A program made the translations under genes and the position numbers. From Curtobacterium sp. MCPF17_002 (lineage in GTDB: Bacteria > Actinomycetota > Actinomycetes > Actinomycetales > Microbacteriaceae), in contig NZ_CP126251.1 in assembly GCF_003234115.2 (NCBI RefSeq), positions 3,658,001-3,722,000 of the forward strand: a stretch of DNA of 64,000 nucleotides, read 5' to 3'. The notes beneath the pieces are model-generated. The model was not told where the DNA came from. It saw only the letters and a program-made list of their open reading frames with translations, and searched no databases. Below are positions 43,172 to 51,200 of the stretch, piece after piece; position 1 is the stretch's first letter; every line of letters starts with the position of its first letter.

Positions 43172-43627
43172 ATGAGCATCGAGACGACCACACACATCAA
43201 CTTCGACGGACAGGCCCGCGAGGCCCTCGACTTCTACGCCGCCGCGTTCGGCGGGCAGGTCGCCGCCATGACCTACGGGCAGATGGGCGCCTCGGACGAC
43301 CCGGCCTGGGCCGACCGCATCGTCTGGGGCCAGGTCGCCACCGACGCCGGCCTCCGCGTGATGGCCTTCGACGTCTGGCCGGGGCAGCCCCACGACCAGG
43401 GTGCGAACGCCTTCTACCTGTACGTGCACGGGGACGACACGGCCGAGGTCGAGCGGTACTGGGCGGCGCTGTCCGAGGGCGCCGAGATCCGGCAGCCGCT
43501 GGCACCGTCGGCGTGGGCGCCGCTCGCCGGCCAGCTCCGCGACCGGTTCGGCGTCATCTGGGCGCTCGACGTCGCAGCGCCCCAGGAGGAAGCAGCACCG
43601 CAGGAGGAAGCCGCGCCGCAGGGGTAG
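43172..43627 (+). CDS. PhnB-like VOC protein
   Basis: Protein of 151 aa with the PhnB/3-demethylubiquinone-methyltransferase type of VOC fold. The start TTHINFDGQAREALDFYAAA and the end LRDRFGVIWALDV are diagnostic. The tail carries AAPQEE repeats from an 18-base tandem unit. CATGCT 6 bases before the ATG may be a -10. It is divergent from the WYL regulator, which probably controls it. Substrate unknown. Confidence 0.9.
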   Translation: MSIETTTHINFDGQAREALDFYAAAFGGQVAAMTYGQMGASDDPAWADRIVWGQVATDAGLRVMAFDVWPGQPHDQGANAFYLYVHGDDTAEVERYWAALSEGAEIRQPLAPSAWAPLAGQLRDRFGVIWALDVAAPQEEAAPQEEAAPQG

Positions 43628-43661
43628 GTCAGCTCCAGGCCGCCGCGACTCGGCGCCCGTG

Positions 43662-44222
43662 TCAGCGCGGCCGGGGATCGCTGTCGAGCATCGCCATCCG
43701 CACGGCATCGATCCACGCGCCACCCCAGCGCAGGGCGTCACGCGCACGGCCCTCGACGACGAAGCCGATCTTCTCGTACGAGCGCCGTGCGACGGGGTTG
43801 AACGCGTAGACCTCGAGTGAGATCCGGTGCAGCCCGACCTCGTCGAAGGCCCAGTCGACCACCGCGCGCCCGGCCTCGGTGCCGTAGCCGTGCCCCCGCA
43901 GCGAGGGCCCGGCGAGGGCGATCCGGTAGTTCACCGCGAGGTCGTCCTCCTCGAGTTCGTTGAGGACGACCTCGCCGAGGTACGTGCCGTCGGCGTCCGC
44001 GATCGCGAAGTCCGCGCGGTCCTCGGCGCCGGGCAGCCGATCGAGGTGGGCTCGGACCTGCTCCCGGGTGAACGTGCCGCGCGTGCCGGTGAGGCGCATC
44101 GCGTCGTGGTCGCCGAGCGCGGCCATGGTCTCGTCGAGGTGGTCCGGCCCGAGCTGCACGAGCGTCAGCCGGTCGGTCGTCAGGGTCGGCTGTGCGGCGA
44201 GCCGGTCAGCGATCACACTCAT
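43662..44222 (-). CDS. RimJ/RimL-type GNAT acetyltransferase
   Basis: Acetyltransferase of 186 aa. LTTDRLTLVQLGPDHLDET is the usual start of ribosomal-protein-alanine acetyltransferase relatives; LRGHGYGTEAGRAVVDWAF is the acetyl-CoA loop and VYAFNPVARRSYEKIGFV the C-terminal motif. ATG at 44222; TAGGCT 9 bases upstream would give a very short leader. Acceptor unknown. It follows the broken lipoprotein gene by a dozen bases. Confidence 0.9.
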   Translation of the reverse strand: MSVIADRLAAQPTLTTDRLTLVQLGPDHLDETMAALGDHDAMRLTGTRGTFTREQVRAHLDRLPGAEDRADFAIADADGTYLGEVVLNELEEDDLAVNYRIALAGPSLRGHGYGTEAGRAVVDWAFDEVGLHRISLEVYAFNPVARRSYEKIGFVVEGRARDALRWGGAWIDAVRMAMLDSDPRPR

Positions 44223-44250
44223 GGGCACCAGAGCCTAGGGCGAGGGCGAC

Positions 44251-44310
44251 GCCGTCGGCATCGCCGTCGGCATCGCCGTCGGCATCGCCGTCGGCATCGC
44301 CGTCGGCATC
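44251..44310. repeat. Five perfect 12-base repeats (GCCGTCGGCATC)
   Basis: Encodes five MPTA units at the C-terminus of the lipoprotein; a minisatellite likely to vary in copy number. Confidence 0.9.
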
Positions 44311-44429
44311 GCCTCGACCGTGAAGCCCCCCAACGGTCCGGCGCAGCTCCCGCCGTCGGCGCAGGTCGAGTAGTCCCAGTTCTCGATGCCGAACGAGACC
44401 TCGCCCGGTGGGAAGTCCACCGGGAGCGT

Positions 44430-44595
44430 CACCGTCACCGACCAGGACCCGTCGAGCGCCTCGTCCGTCCGCGCGCTCACCTGGCGGCCGTCCTCGAGCG
44501 GCTGTCCTCGAACCTGTCCACCGTCACCGACCAGGACCCGTCGAGCGCCTCGTCCGTCCGCGCGCTCACCTGGCGGCCGTCCTCGAGCGGCTGTC
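44430..44595. repeat. 77-base direct repeat with 12-base spacer
   Basis: 44430-44506 equals 44519-44595 base for base; the spacer CTCGAACCTGTC resembles the repeat's flank. Confidence 0.9.
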
Positions 44596-44822
44596 GCGCC
44601 GTGACCACCCACCCGCCGTCCGGGACGGGCACGTCGCAGACGTCCGACGAGGACACCGTCACCCGGTCGCCCGGGTGCACCGTCCGGGGAGCTGCCGTCA
44701 TGCGCGGGACACATCCGCCGCGGTCCCCACCACTCGACGAGTACGAGCAGCCGGCCAGCGCGCCGATGCCGAACACCAGCTTCAGGCTCACCGCCACGAA
44801 CCCCCGGACCCGCATGGGAACG

Positions 44823-44828
44823 AGCCTA
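44823..44828 (-). promoter_or_regulatory. -10 box TAGGCT of the lipoprotein gene
   Basis: TAGGCT ends 7 bases before the ATG at 44815. Confidence 0.5.
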
Positions 44829-44829
44829 G

Positions 44830-45696
44830 TCAGCGCGCGGGCGTCCAGGTGCTGACCGTCACGGCAGCGGTGACCGCGGCGGGCGCGAACACCGTGTCCG
44901 CGTCGACGTGGTGGTGGCTCGGACCCATGTGCACGACGTCGTGGACGTCCTCGGCGGACAGGTCCATCGTCCACGTGAGGTCGTCCGAGCTCCGCAGCAC
45001 GAACGCCGGCGTCAACGAGTCGCGCAGGCGTCGCTCCTTCTCCGGGTCCACCGTGATCGTCGCCGCCGCCAGCTCCGCCAGGTGGCCGGTCCGCGGGGTC
45101 ACCACGACGAGCACACCGTCCGGGTGCAGCACCCGGGCGTACTCCGTCTGGTTGCGCGGCGCGAAGACGTCGAGCACGACGGCTGCGGCGCCGTCGACGA
45201 CCGGGAGGCGCTCGGTCACGTCCCCGACGACCGCACCGGCACGCTCGTGGGCCCGTGCAGCCCGCCGGATCGCGACGGCCGACAGGTCCAACGCGACCCC
45301 GAGCCGTGGATCCGCGTCGCCGTCGACCGAGGCTGATGCGCCGGGGGCGGCCCCGTGCCTCCCGTCTGCTGCGTCCAGTGCGTGGGCCAGGTACGTGCCC
45401 GGGCCGGAACCGACGTCGAGGACGATGCCCGGCGCCGTCGCCTCGGCGACGACCGCGGCGAGCGCCCGCTCGACGGGCGCGTAGTGCCCGCGCCCGAGGA
45501 ACCGCAGTCGCGCGTCGACCATCTCCGGGGTGTCGGCGGTGAGCGCGCGTCGTTTCGCCGGCAGGAGGGTCAGATGCCCCTGCTTCGCCTCGTCGAACCG
45601 GTGGCCGGTCGCGCAACCGACCTGGCCGGAGCCGGTACGACCGAGCGGCTCGGCGCACACGGGGCAGGCGAGCACGGGGAGCAGGTCGTCGCGCAC
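44830..45696 (-). CDS. RlmA-like 23S rRNA (guanine-N1) methyltransferase
   Basis: SAM-dependent methyltransferase of 288 aa. The N-terminal zinc ribbon LACPVCAEPLGRTGSGQVGC followed by GHRFDEAKQGHLTLLP is the RlmA hallmark; LDVGSGPGTYLAHAL is the SAM loop, DVFAPRNQTEYARVLHPDG follows. It is expected to modify 23S rRNA near G745/G748, in some actinobacteria a source of macrolide (tylosin-type) resistance. GTG at 45696 has TACGCT 6 bases upstream, back to back with the promoter of the SDR gene. Confidence 0.9.
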   Translation of the reverse strand: MRDDLLPVLACPVCAEPLGRTGSGQVGCATGHRFDEAKQGHLTLLPAKRRALTADTPEMVDARLRFLGRGHYAPVERALAAVVAEATAPGIVLDVGSGPGTYLAHALDAADGRHGAAPGASASVDGDADPRLGVALDLSAVAIRRAARAHERAGAVVGDVTERLPVVDGAAAVVLDVFAPRNQTEYARVLHPDGVLVVVTPRTGHLAELAAATITVDPEKERRLRDSLTPAFVLRSSDDLTWTMDLSAEDVHDVVHMGPSHHHVDADTVFAPAAVTAAVTVSTWTPAR

Positions 45697-45702
45697 GGTC
45701 CC

Positions 45703-45708
45703 AGCGTA
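45703..45708 (-). promoter_or_regulatory. -10 box TACGCT of the RlmA-like gene
   Basis: TACGCT ends 6 bases before the GTG at 45696. Confidence 0.5.
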
Positions 45709-45718
45709 CGGGCGTCGG

Positions 45719-45724
45719 TAGCCT
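45719..45724 (+). promoter_or_regulatory. -10 box TAGCCT of the SDR gene
   Basis: TAGCCT ends 6 bases before the ATG at 45731; only 10 bases separate it from the opposing -10 box. Confidence 0.5.
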
Positions 45725-45730
45725 GGCCGG

Positions 45731-46486
45731 ATGTCGCTGCAACAGCTCTTCGGACTCGACGGCCGTACCGCGCTCGTGACCGGGGGCAGTTCCGGCATCG
45801 GGCAGGCCATCGTCGTCGCGCTCGCCGATGCGGGTGCCCACGTGCTCGTCGCCGCCCGCACACGAGCCACGATCGACGAGACGGTCGCGTCGGTCCGAGC
45901 GACCGGTGGATCCGCGGACGGCATCGTCGCGGACCTCGCCACACGTGCCGGCGCGCACGCCCTCGCCGACGCCGCGGGACAGGTCGACGTGCTCGTCAAC
46001 TCCGCGGGGATCAACCTCCGGCCGCCGATGGCCGAACTCGACGAGGACACCTGGGACGCGACGATGGCCGTGAACCTCGACGCCCCGTTCGTCCTCGGGC
46101 AGCGACTCGCGCCGGGCATGGCGGCACGCGGCCACGGCCGCATCGTCTCGATCAGTTCGCAGCAGGCCCACCGCCCGTTCGCGGCCAGCGGCGCGTACGG
46201 GGTCTCCAAGGCGGGCCTGGAGGCACTGGCCCGCTCCCAGGCAGAGGCCTGGTCCGGGCAGGGGGTCACCTCCAACGTCCTCGTCCCCGGTTTCGTCCAG
46301 ACGCCGCTGAACCGGCGCCTCAGCGCCGACCCGGCAACGGTGTCGGCGCTCGCCGCGCGGACCCTGGTCGGCCGGAACGGTGTCGCGTCCGACTTCGCCG
46401 CGGCTGCGGTGTTCCTCGCCGGGGACGGTTCGGCGTACGTCACCGGGCAGTCCATCGCGGTCGACGGCGGGTTCTCGGTGCACTGA
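45731..46486 (+). CDS. Short-chain dehydrogenase/reductase (gluconate 5-dehydrogenase-like)
   Basis: Classical SDR of 251 aa. LFGLDGRTALVTGGSSGIG is the typical start of the gluconate/mannonate dehydrogenase-like group; VNSAGINLRPP, SISSQQAHRPF and YGVSKAG hold the catalytic Asn/Ser/Tyr/Lys, and IAVDGGFSVH ends the chain. It is followed 58 bases later by an aldo/keto reductase that has its own -10-like box, so the two may or may not be an operon. A GCCTGGAGGC copy occurs inside the coding region (46215-46224). Substrate unknown. Confidence 0.92.
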   Translation: MSLQQLFGLDGRTALVTGGSSGIGQAIVVALADAGAHVLVAARTRATIDETVASVRATGGSADGIVADLATRAGAHALADAAGQVDVLVNSAGINLRPPMAELDEDTWDATMAVNLDAPFVLGQRLAPGMAARGHGRIVSISSQQAHRPFAASGAYGVSKAGLEALARSQAEAWSGQGVTSNVLVPGFVQTPLNRRLSADPATVSALAARTLVGRNGVASDFAAAAVFLAGDGSAYVTGQSIAVDGGFSVH

Positions 46487-46531
46487 ACGACGTGGCACTG
46501 GCAGGGCCTGCCTGTCGCCCGGCGTCGGTGG

Positions 46532-46537
46532 CAGGAT
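46532..46537 (+). promoter_or_regulatory. -10-like box CAGGAT of the AKR gene
   Basis: CAGGAT ends 7 bases before the GTG at 46545. Confidence 0.4.
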
Positions 46538-46544
46538 CGTCGGC

Positions 46545-47483
46545 GTGAAGACACTGGAGTTGCCACAGACGGACCTCACCGCCTCCGACGTGATCGTCGG
46601 ACTGATGCGGATCAACGACATGAGCGACGAGGACATCCGGTCGCTCTACGCAGCGTCACGCGACGCCGGCGTCACGATGTTCGACCACGCCGCGGTCTAC
46701 GGCGGCTGGCACGGCTGCGAGGAGCGGTTCGGTGCCGCGGTCACGCTGTCGGCGGCCGAGCGCGCCGAGATCGTGCTGCAGACGAAGGTCGGTATCCGCC
46801 CGACGGCGAACGGCGCGTACTTCGACTTCTCCTACGAGCACATCCTCGAGTCGGTGCACGAGTCGCTCGAGGCCCTGCGCACGGACTACATCGACGTGCT
46901 GCTCCTGCACCGTCCCGACGCCCTGGTCGAGCCGGAAGAGGTCGCGAAGGCCTTCGACGAACTGCACGCAGCCGGCAAGGTGCACCACTTCGGTGTCTCG
47001 AACCACACCCCCGGCCAGGTCGCACTGCTCAAGAAGCACGTCACCCGTCCGCTCGCCTTCAACCAGGTGCAGCTGAGCATCACCCACGCCAACGTCATCT
47101 CCCAGGGCGTCGCCGCGAACATGGGCGGGCTCGACCAGTCGATCGACCGCGACAACGACATCCTCAACTCCTCACGCCTCAACGACGTGACGCTGCAGGC
47201 CTGGTCGCCGTTCCAGAAGGGCTTCTTCGACGGCGTCTTCCTCGGCGACCGCGAGCACTACGCCGAGCTCAACGACGTGCTGGACGAGATCGCGGCCGCG
47301 CACGGCGTCACCCCGACCGGGATCGCCGTCGCGTGGATCACCCGGCACCCCGCGCACTTCCAGGTCGTCCTCGGCACGACGAACCCGCAGCGCGTGCGTG
47401 ACTCCGCGGCGGGCTCGGACGTGGCGCTCTCCCGCGAGGAGTGGTACCGGATCTTCACGGCCGCCGGGCACACCGTCCCCTGA
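46545..47483 (+). CDS. Aldo/keto reductase, YdhF-like
   Basis: NAD(P)H-dependent reductase of 312 aa. VTMFDHAAVYGG holds the Asp/Tyr pair, LQTKVGIRP the Lys and VLLLHRPDALVEPEE the His. Near the C-terminus VVLGTTNPQRV is the coenzyme-phosphate loop. It differs from the AKR at 5.8 kb. GTG at 46545 is used. It precedes a gene-poor 204-base stretch with two hairpins. Confidence 0.92.
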   Translation: MKTLELPQTDLTASDVIVGLMRINDMSDEDIRSLYAASRDAGVTMFDHAAVYGGWHGCEERFGAAVTLSAAERAEIVLQTKVGIRPTANGAYFDFSYEHILESVHESLEALRTDYIDVLLLHRPDALVEPEEVAKAFDELHAAGKVHHFGVSNHTPGQVALLKKHVTRPLAFNQVQLSITHANVISQGVAANMGGLDQSIDRDNDILNSSRLNDVTLQAWSPFQKGFFDGVFLGDREHYAELNDVLDEIAAAHGVTPTGIAVAWITRHPAHFQVVLGTTNPQRVRDSAAGSDVALSREEWYRIFTAAGHTVP

Positions 47484-47508
47484 GCGGGCGCGGCGTCCCG
47501 CGCCGCCC

Positions 47509-47568
47509 GCACAACCGAAGGCACCCCGAACCGCGCGGAAGCGTGGCGCGAGGTGCCTTTCGTTGCGC
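47509..47568. repeat. Hairpin, GCACAACC family, after the AKR gene
   Basis: GCACAACCGAAGGCACC (47509-47525) pairs with GGTGCCTTTCGTTGCGC (47552-47568) with three mismatches. Likely terminator between convergent genes. Confidence 0.7.
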
Positions 47569-47595
47569 GAAGCCACACCGACGTCGAAGCGCCGT

Positions 47596-47650
47596 GAGAT
47601 CGCACTCCGGCGGCGGCGCGATCGGCTGAAGCGGCACGGAGTGCGATCTC
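47596..47650. repeat. Perfect 14-bp inverted repeat GAGATCGCACTCCG
   Basis: Arms 47596-47609 and 47637-47650 are exact complements with a 27-base loop. It belongs to neither of the two other hairpin families. Confidence 0.8.
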
Positions 47651-47687
47651 GGCGCGCCGAGTCCGCGGGCCGCCGACGGCTGGCGGG

Positions 47688-47888
47688 TCAGTCGGCGGAG
47701 GTCGGGGTGCGCGGGACGCTGATGTCCACGGGTGACACCGCAGCGGGATCGGCGGAGGCGCCGCCCACCACGTCGAACGAGATCCCGAGCATGGCCGGGT
47801 CCTCGTCGAGCTCGAGCCCGTCCTCGCGGACCTGGTCCTCGGGGATCGCACGGCCGCCGGACGGATCGAACGAGTTCGCAATCGACAT
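47688..47888 (-). CDS. Small acidic protein of unknown function (MSxxxxFDP type)
   Basis: Acidic, hydrophilic 66-aa protein starting MSIANSFDPSGGRAIP and ending VDISVPRTPTSAD; no membrane segment or cysteine. The start is chosen because the next gene begins in the same way (MSMSAPFDPEQAGRSVP), suggesting paralogues. An ATG four codons earlier is possible. A CTTGGC-N5-GCCAAG repeat lies 20-40 bases upstream. Possibly a disordered or stress-related protein; no family is recognised. Confidence 0.6.
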   Translation of the reverse strand: MSIANSFDPSGGRAIPEDQVREDGLELDEDPAMLGISFDVVGGASADPAAVSPVDISVPRTPTSAD

Positions 47889-47952
47889 GCCGACGAGCAT
47901 GCCGGTCCCGCTTGGCAATCCGCCAAGAACGGGCACGGCGTGCGCGATGGGG

Positions 47953-48183
47953 TCAGGCGTCGCCCGGGTGCAGCCGGTCGCCGGGCTCGGGACGTCGGAA
48001 CACCGGTCCCCCGCCGGCCTCGTCCTCGTCGTCGTGGCGGGCCACGGACACGCTCGGGTCGACGGAGTCCTCGCCGACGTCGGCGCCGCGGTCCTCCTCC
48101 ACCTGGAGTTCGTCCTCGTCGGAGCCGTCCACCGGGACGGAGCGGCCGGCCTGTTCGGGATCGAAGGGTGCGCTCATCGACAT
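47953..48183 (-). CDS. Small acidic protein of unknown function, paralogue of the preceding gene
   Basis: A 76-aa, strongly acidic protein, MSMSAPFDPEQAGRSVPVDG, with several Asp/Glu runs (DEDELQVEED) and an end FRRPEPGDRLHPGDA. Probably disordered. It lies 34 bases from the GH92 gene in the same direction and 64 bases before its paralogue. No function can be named. Confidence 0.6.
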   Translation of the reverse strand: MSMSAPFDPEQAGRSVPVDGSDEDELQVEEDRGADVGEDSVDPSVSVARHDDEDEAGGGPVFRRPEPGDRLHPGDA

Positions 48184-48217
48184 GGGGCGAGCATGCTCCG
48201 GCTCGGTGAACGGCGGG

Positions 48218-51200
48218 TCAGCGCTGTCCGTCCGCCGCGATGAGTTCGAGCTGGGTGAGCTCCAGGTCGGACACCGCCGTGAACGAGAACGCCGAGCCGG
48301 AGCCCTGCAGCCGGAACACCCGCGTCTGGCCCGTCCAGTCGAAGACGGCGTCCTGCACGGCGACGTGGGTGTCCCCGAGGGAGGCCTCCCACGAGTACGT
48401 GCCCGGCGCCGCCACGGTCACCGTGTACAGCGACACGTCGGAGTGCTCGACGTCGAACGAGACCGAGGACCCCGCGGCGAGCGTCGTGACCGTCCGACCG
48501 ACGTCGTCCGCCAACGCGCCCGCCACGCCGTCCGACGCCACGGGGGACAGCACGTCGACCGGGGTGTCGCGGTACCCGTGCACCTCGGACGCCGACACCG
48601 GACGGGTGTCCGACGCCCAGCCCTGCGGCGTGTCCGACAGGGTGAACTCGATCCGCGACGCCCGGACCACCACGTCGTGCGCGATGCTCACCGACGTCCA
48701 CGGCGAGCCGTCGACCGTCACCGACGCGACGTACGCCCCTGCGGAACCGGCGGCGACCTCGATGACGGTCTCCGCGCCTCCAGACTGGCGCAGCACCGTC
48801 CGCCGGACCGACGGCGGCACGAGCACGTAGGAACCCGTGGACGGCGCCAACGGGTACAGGCCGATCGTGGCGAAGACGTACCAGGCGCTCATCTCGCCGT
48901 TGTCCTCGTCGCCCGGGTAGCCCTGGCCGAGGTCGGAGCCGACGAACAGGCGCTCCAGGGATTCGCGGACGATGCGGTGCGCGTCGTCGTGCCGCCCGGT
49001 GAACATCGGGAAGAACGGGATGTGGTGCGCCGGCTGGTTCGACAGGCCGAGCATGCCCATCCGCACGTCGCGGGCCTCGGTCATCTCGTGGATGGGGAAG
49101 CCGTACGACCCGGCGTGCTCCGACGCTCCGGTCTCCGGGGTGGCGAAGAACGCGTCGAGCGCGGCGTCGAACCGCTCCGGTCCCCCGTGCAGGTCGACGA
49201 CGCCGGCGCCGTCGTGCGGGGCGGTGAAGGCGGTGCCCCACGCGTTCGTCTCGGTGTAGTCGTCGCCCCAGTCGCGTGGGTCGAACTCGGTGCCGACCCG
49301 CCACGAGCCGTCCGGGTCGCGGCCGATGAAGAAGCCGCGCTCGGAGTCGAAGACGTTCCGGTACTGCAGGGACCGCCTCGAGAACCACTCGGCCTCGGCC
49401 TCGTAGCGGGCGAGGTCGGCCGGGGTGCCGGCACGCGCGGCGAGCCGGCTCGCCATCACGGCGAGCCCCCAGTCGTTGATCGCCGCGTCGAGGGTCCAGG
49501 ACATCCCCTCGTGGGTCGCGGTGTCGACGTGGCCGCGGAAGGCGCCCGGGAGGCTCCCCTTGCGTCCGACACGTTCGTCGCGTGGCGGGACGGTCGCGTT
49601 CCGCAGTGCGCTCCGGTACGCCTCCGTCAGGTCGAAGCCGGTGACGTCCTTCGCCGCGAGGTCTGCGAAGACGGTGTCGCTCGTGGTGCCGGTCATGCAG
49701 TCCTCGGCGCCGGGGGCACTCCACCGGGGCGTCCAACCGCCGTCGTGGTGGTGCTCGACGAAGCCCTGGGCGAGCTCGCCCGCCGTGTCCGGGGTGAGGA
49801 GCGCGAGCAACGGCCACGCGGTCCGGTAGGTGTCCCAGAAGCCGTTCGTCGTCGTGAACGGCCCGTCGACGATCTCGGGTCCGGGTTCGTCGCGGATCGG
49901 CTCCGCCTGGACGGCGCCGTAGGGCGACCGGTGGTGCGGCGAGCCGGTGAGCGCGGTCTCGCCGGCCCGGTTCGGGTAGAGGAACAGGCGGTACAGCCCG
50001 GAGTACAGCGACGTCAGCTGGTCCGGGGTGGCACCGTCGAAGGACAGCGTCGCGAGCTTCTCGGTCCAGAGCTGCTCGGCGCGGGTGCGCATCACCTCGA
50101 ACGAGCCGGCGGCCGCGAGGTTCGCACGGGCGTCCTCGACCGACACCGTCGAGATGCCGAGGAGCACGTCGACGTCGGGTCCCTCGACCGTGAGCCAGCC
50201 GCGCAGCTCGTGCGCCCCGATCGTCGTGTGGTCCGCGGTCACACCGGGGATCCGGACGTGCACGTGGTGCGGCGGCGTGCCCGGACGGTCGTCCAGCACG
50301 GCCTCGACCACGGCGGTGCCGTCGGTGACCGTCACCGAGACGTCCGACACCCGGCCGTGGTGGTCGAGCACGATGCTCCGCACGCCGGAGAACCGGAAGC
50401 CGAGCGCGAACTCCCCCGCCGTCATCTCCGCCGTGACACCGTGCTCGAGGTCGACCCGGTAGCGGTGCGGCCCGTCGAGCTCGTGGTCGTGGTCGAAGGC
50501 GAGCGCACGCGCCTGCCGGTCGACGTCGGGGGTGTCGAGCGGGGACGGCATCACCTGGAAGACCCCGCGGTCCCCCATCCACGGCGACGGGATGTGGCTC
50601 GTCGCGAAGCCCTGGATCGCCGGCCGCAGTGCGCCGGCGGCGTCGACCCGGTCGTGCTCCTGGTAGGCGTACGGCCACCGGTTGCTCGACGCATCGGTCA
50701 TCGGCAGCCCGAAGACACCGCCGTGCGGGAGTCCGACGAGCGGCGCGTTGTTCCCGCGGGAGAACCGGGAGGACGCCTGGGTGCCGCGGGTCGTGCGGAC
50801 GTGGTCGAGCGGGGTCGCCGGAGCCGGGCGTGCAGCCTCGATGCGGACGTCGTCGAGCCAGCCGCGGAGTGCCGGGCGTCCCCCGTCGACGGACGGGGGC
50901 TCCGTCGTTGAGCCGAGCCGCGCCTCCAGGCGGTCGACGACGCGACCCGCGAACGGCGTGAGGTCCACTGCGCGACGGTTCCACTGGTCGACCCACTGCT
51001 TGCGGGCGGCGTCCTGCGCGTCCGGCGTCAGGGCGTCGCCGTACTGGTCGTGTGCTGCGCCCTGGTCGTGTGCTGCACCCTGGTCGTGTGCCGCGTCGGT
51101 GAGGCGCGTGCCGTCGGTGAAGACGACGTCGAGGGCGAAGGCGGTGGCGTCCCAGAAGTCCGCCAGGTCGGCTTCGGACGGTTCGGTCAACCCCTCGCGC

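Larger units (their letters stand above)
44235..44815 (-). pseudogene. Lipoprotein gene disrupted by an 89-base tandem duplication
   Basis: The intact N-terminal half starts at ATG 44815 with a signal peptide ending in the lipobox ALAGC, TAGGCT 7 bases upstream, and continues through TVHPGDRVTVSSSDVCD to the segment TDEALDGSWSVTV. That segment then occurs a second time: bases 44430-44506 and 44519-44595 are identical, offset 89, which is not a multiple of 3. The first frame therefore ends early at 44477, while the second copy leads in another frame to a sensible C-terminus (FPPGEVSFGIENWDYSTCAD) and a run of MPTA repeats. Removing one 89-base unit restores one protein. It is either a recent mutation, a switch, or an assembly error. 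Function of the intact protein is unknown. Confidence 0.8.
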
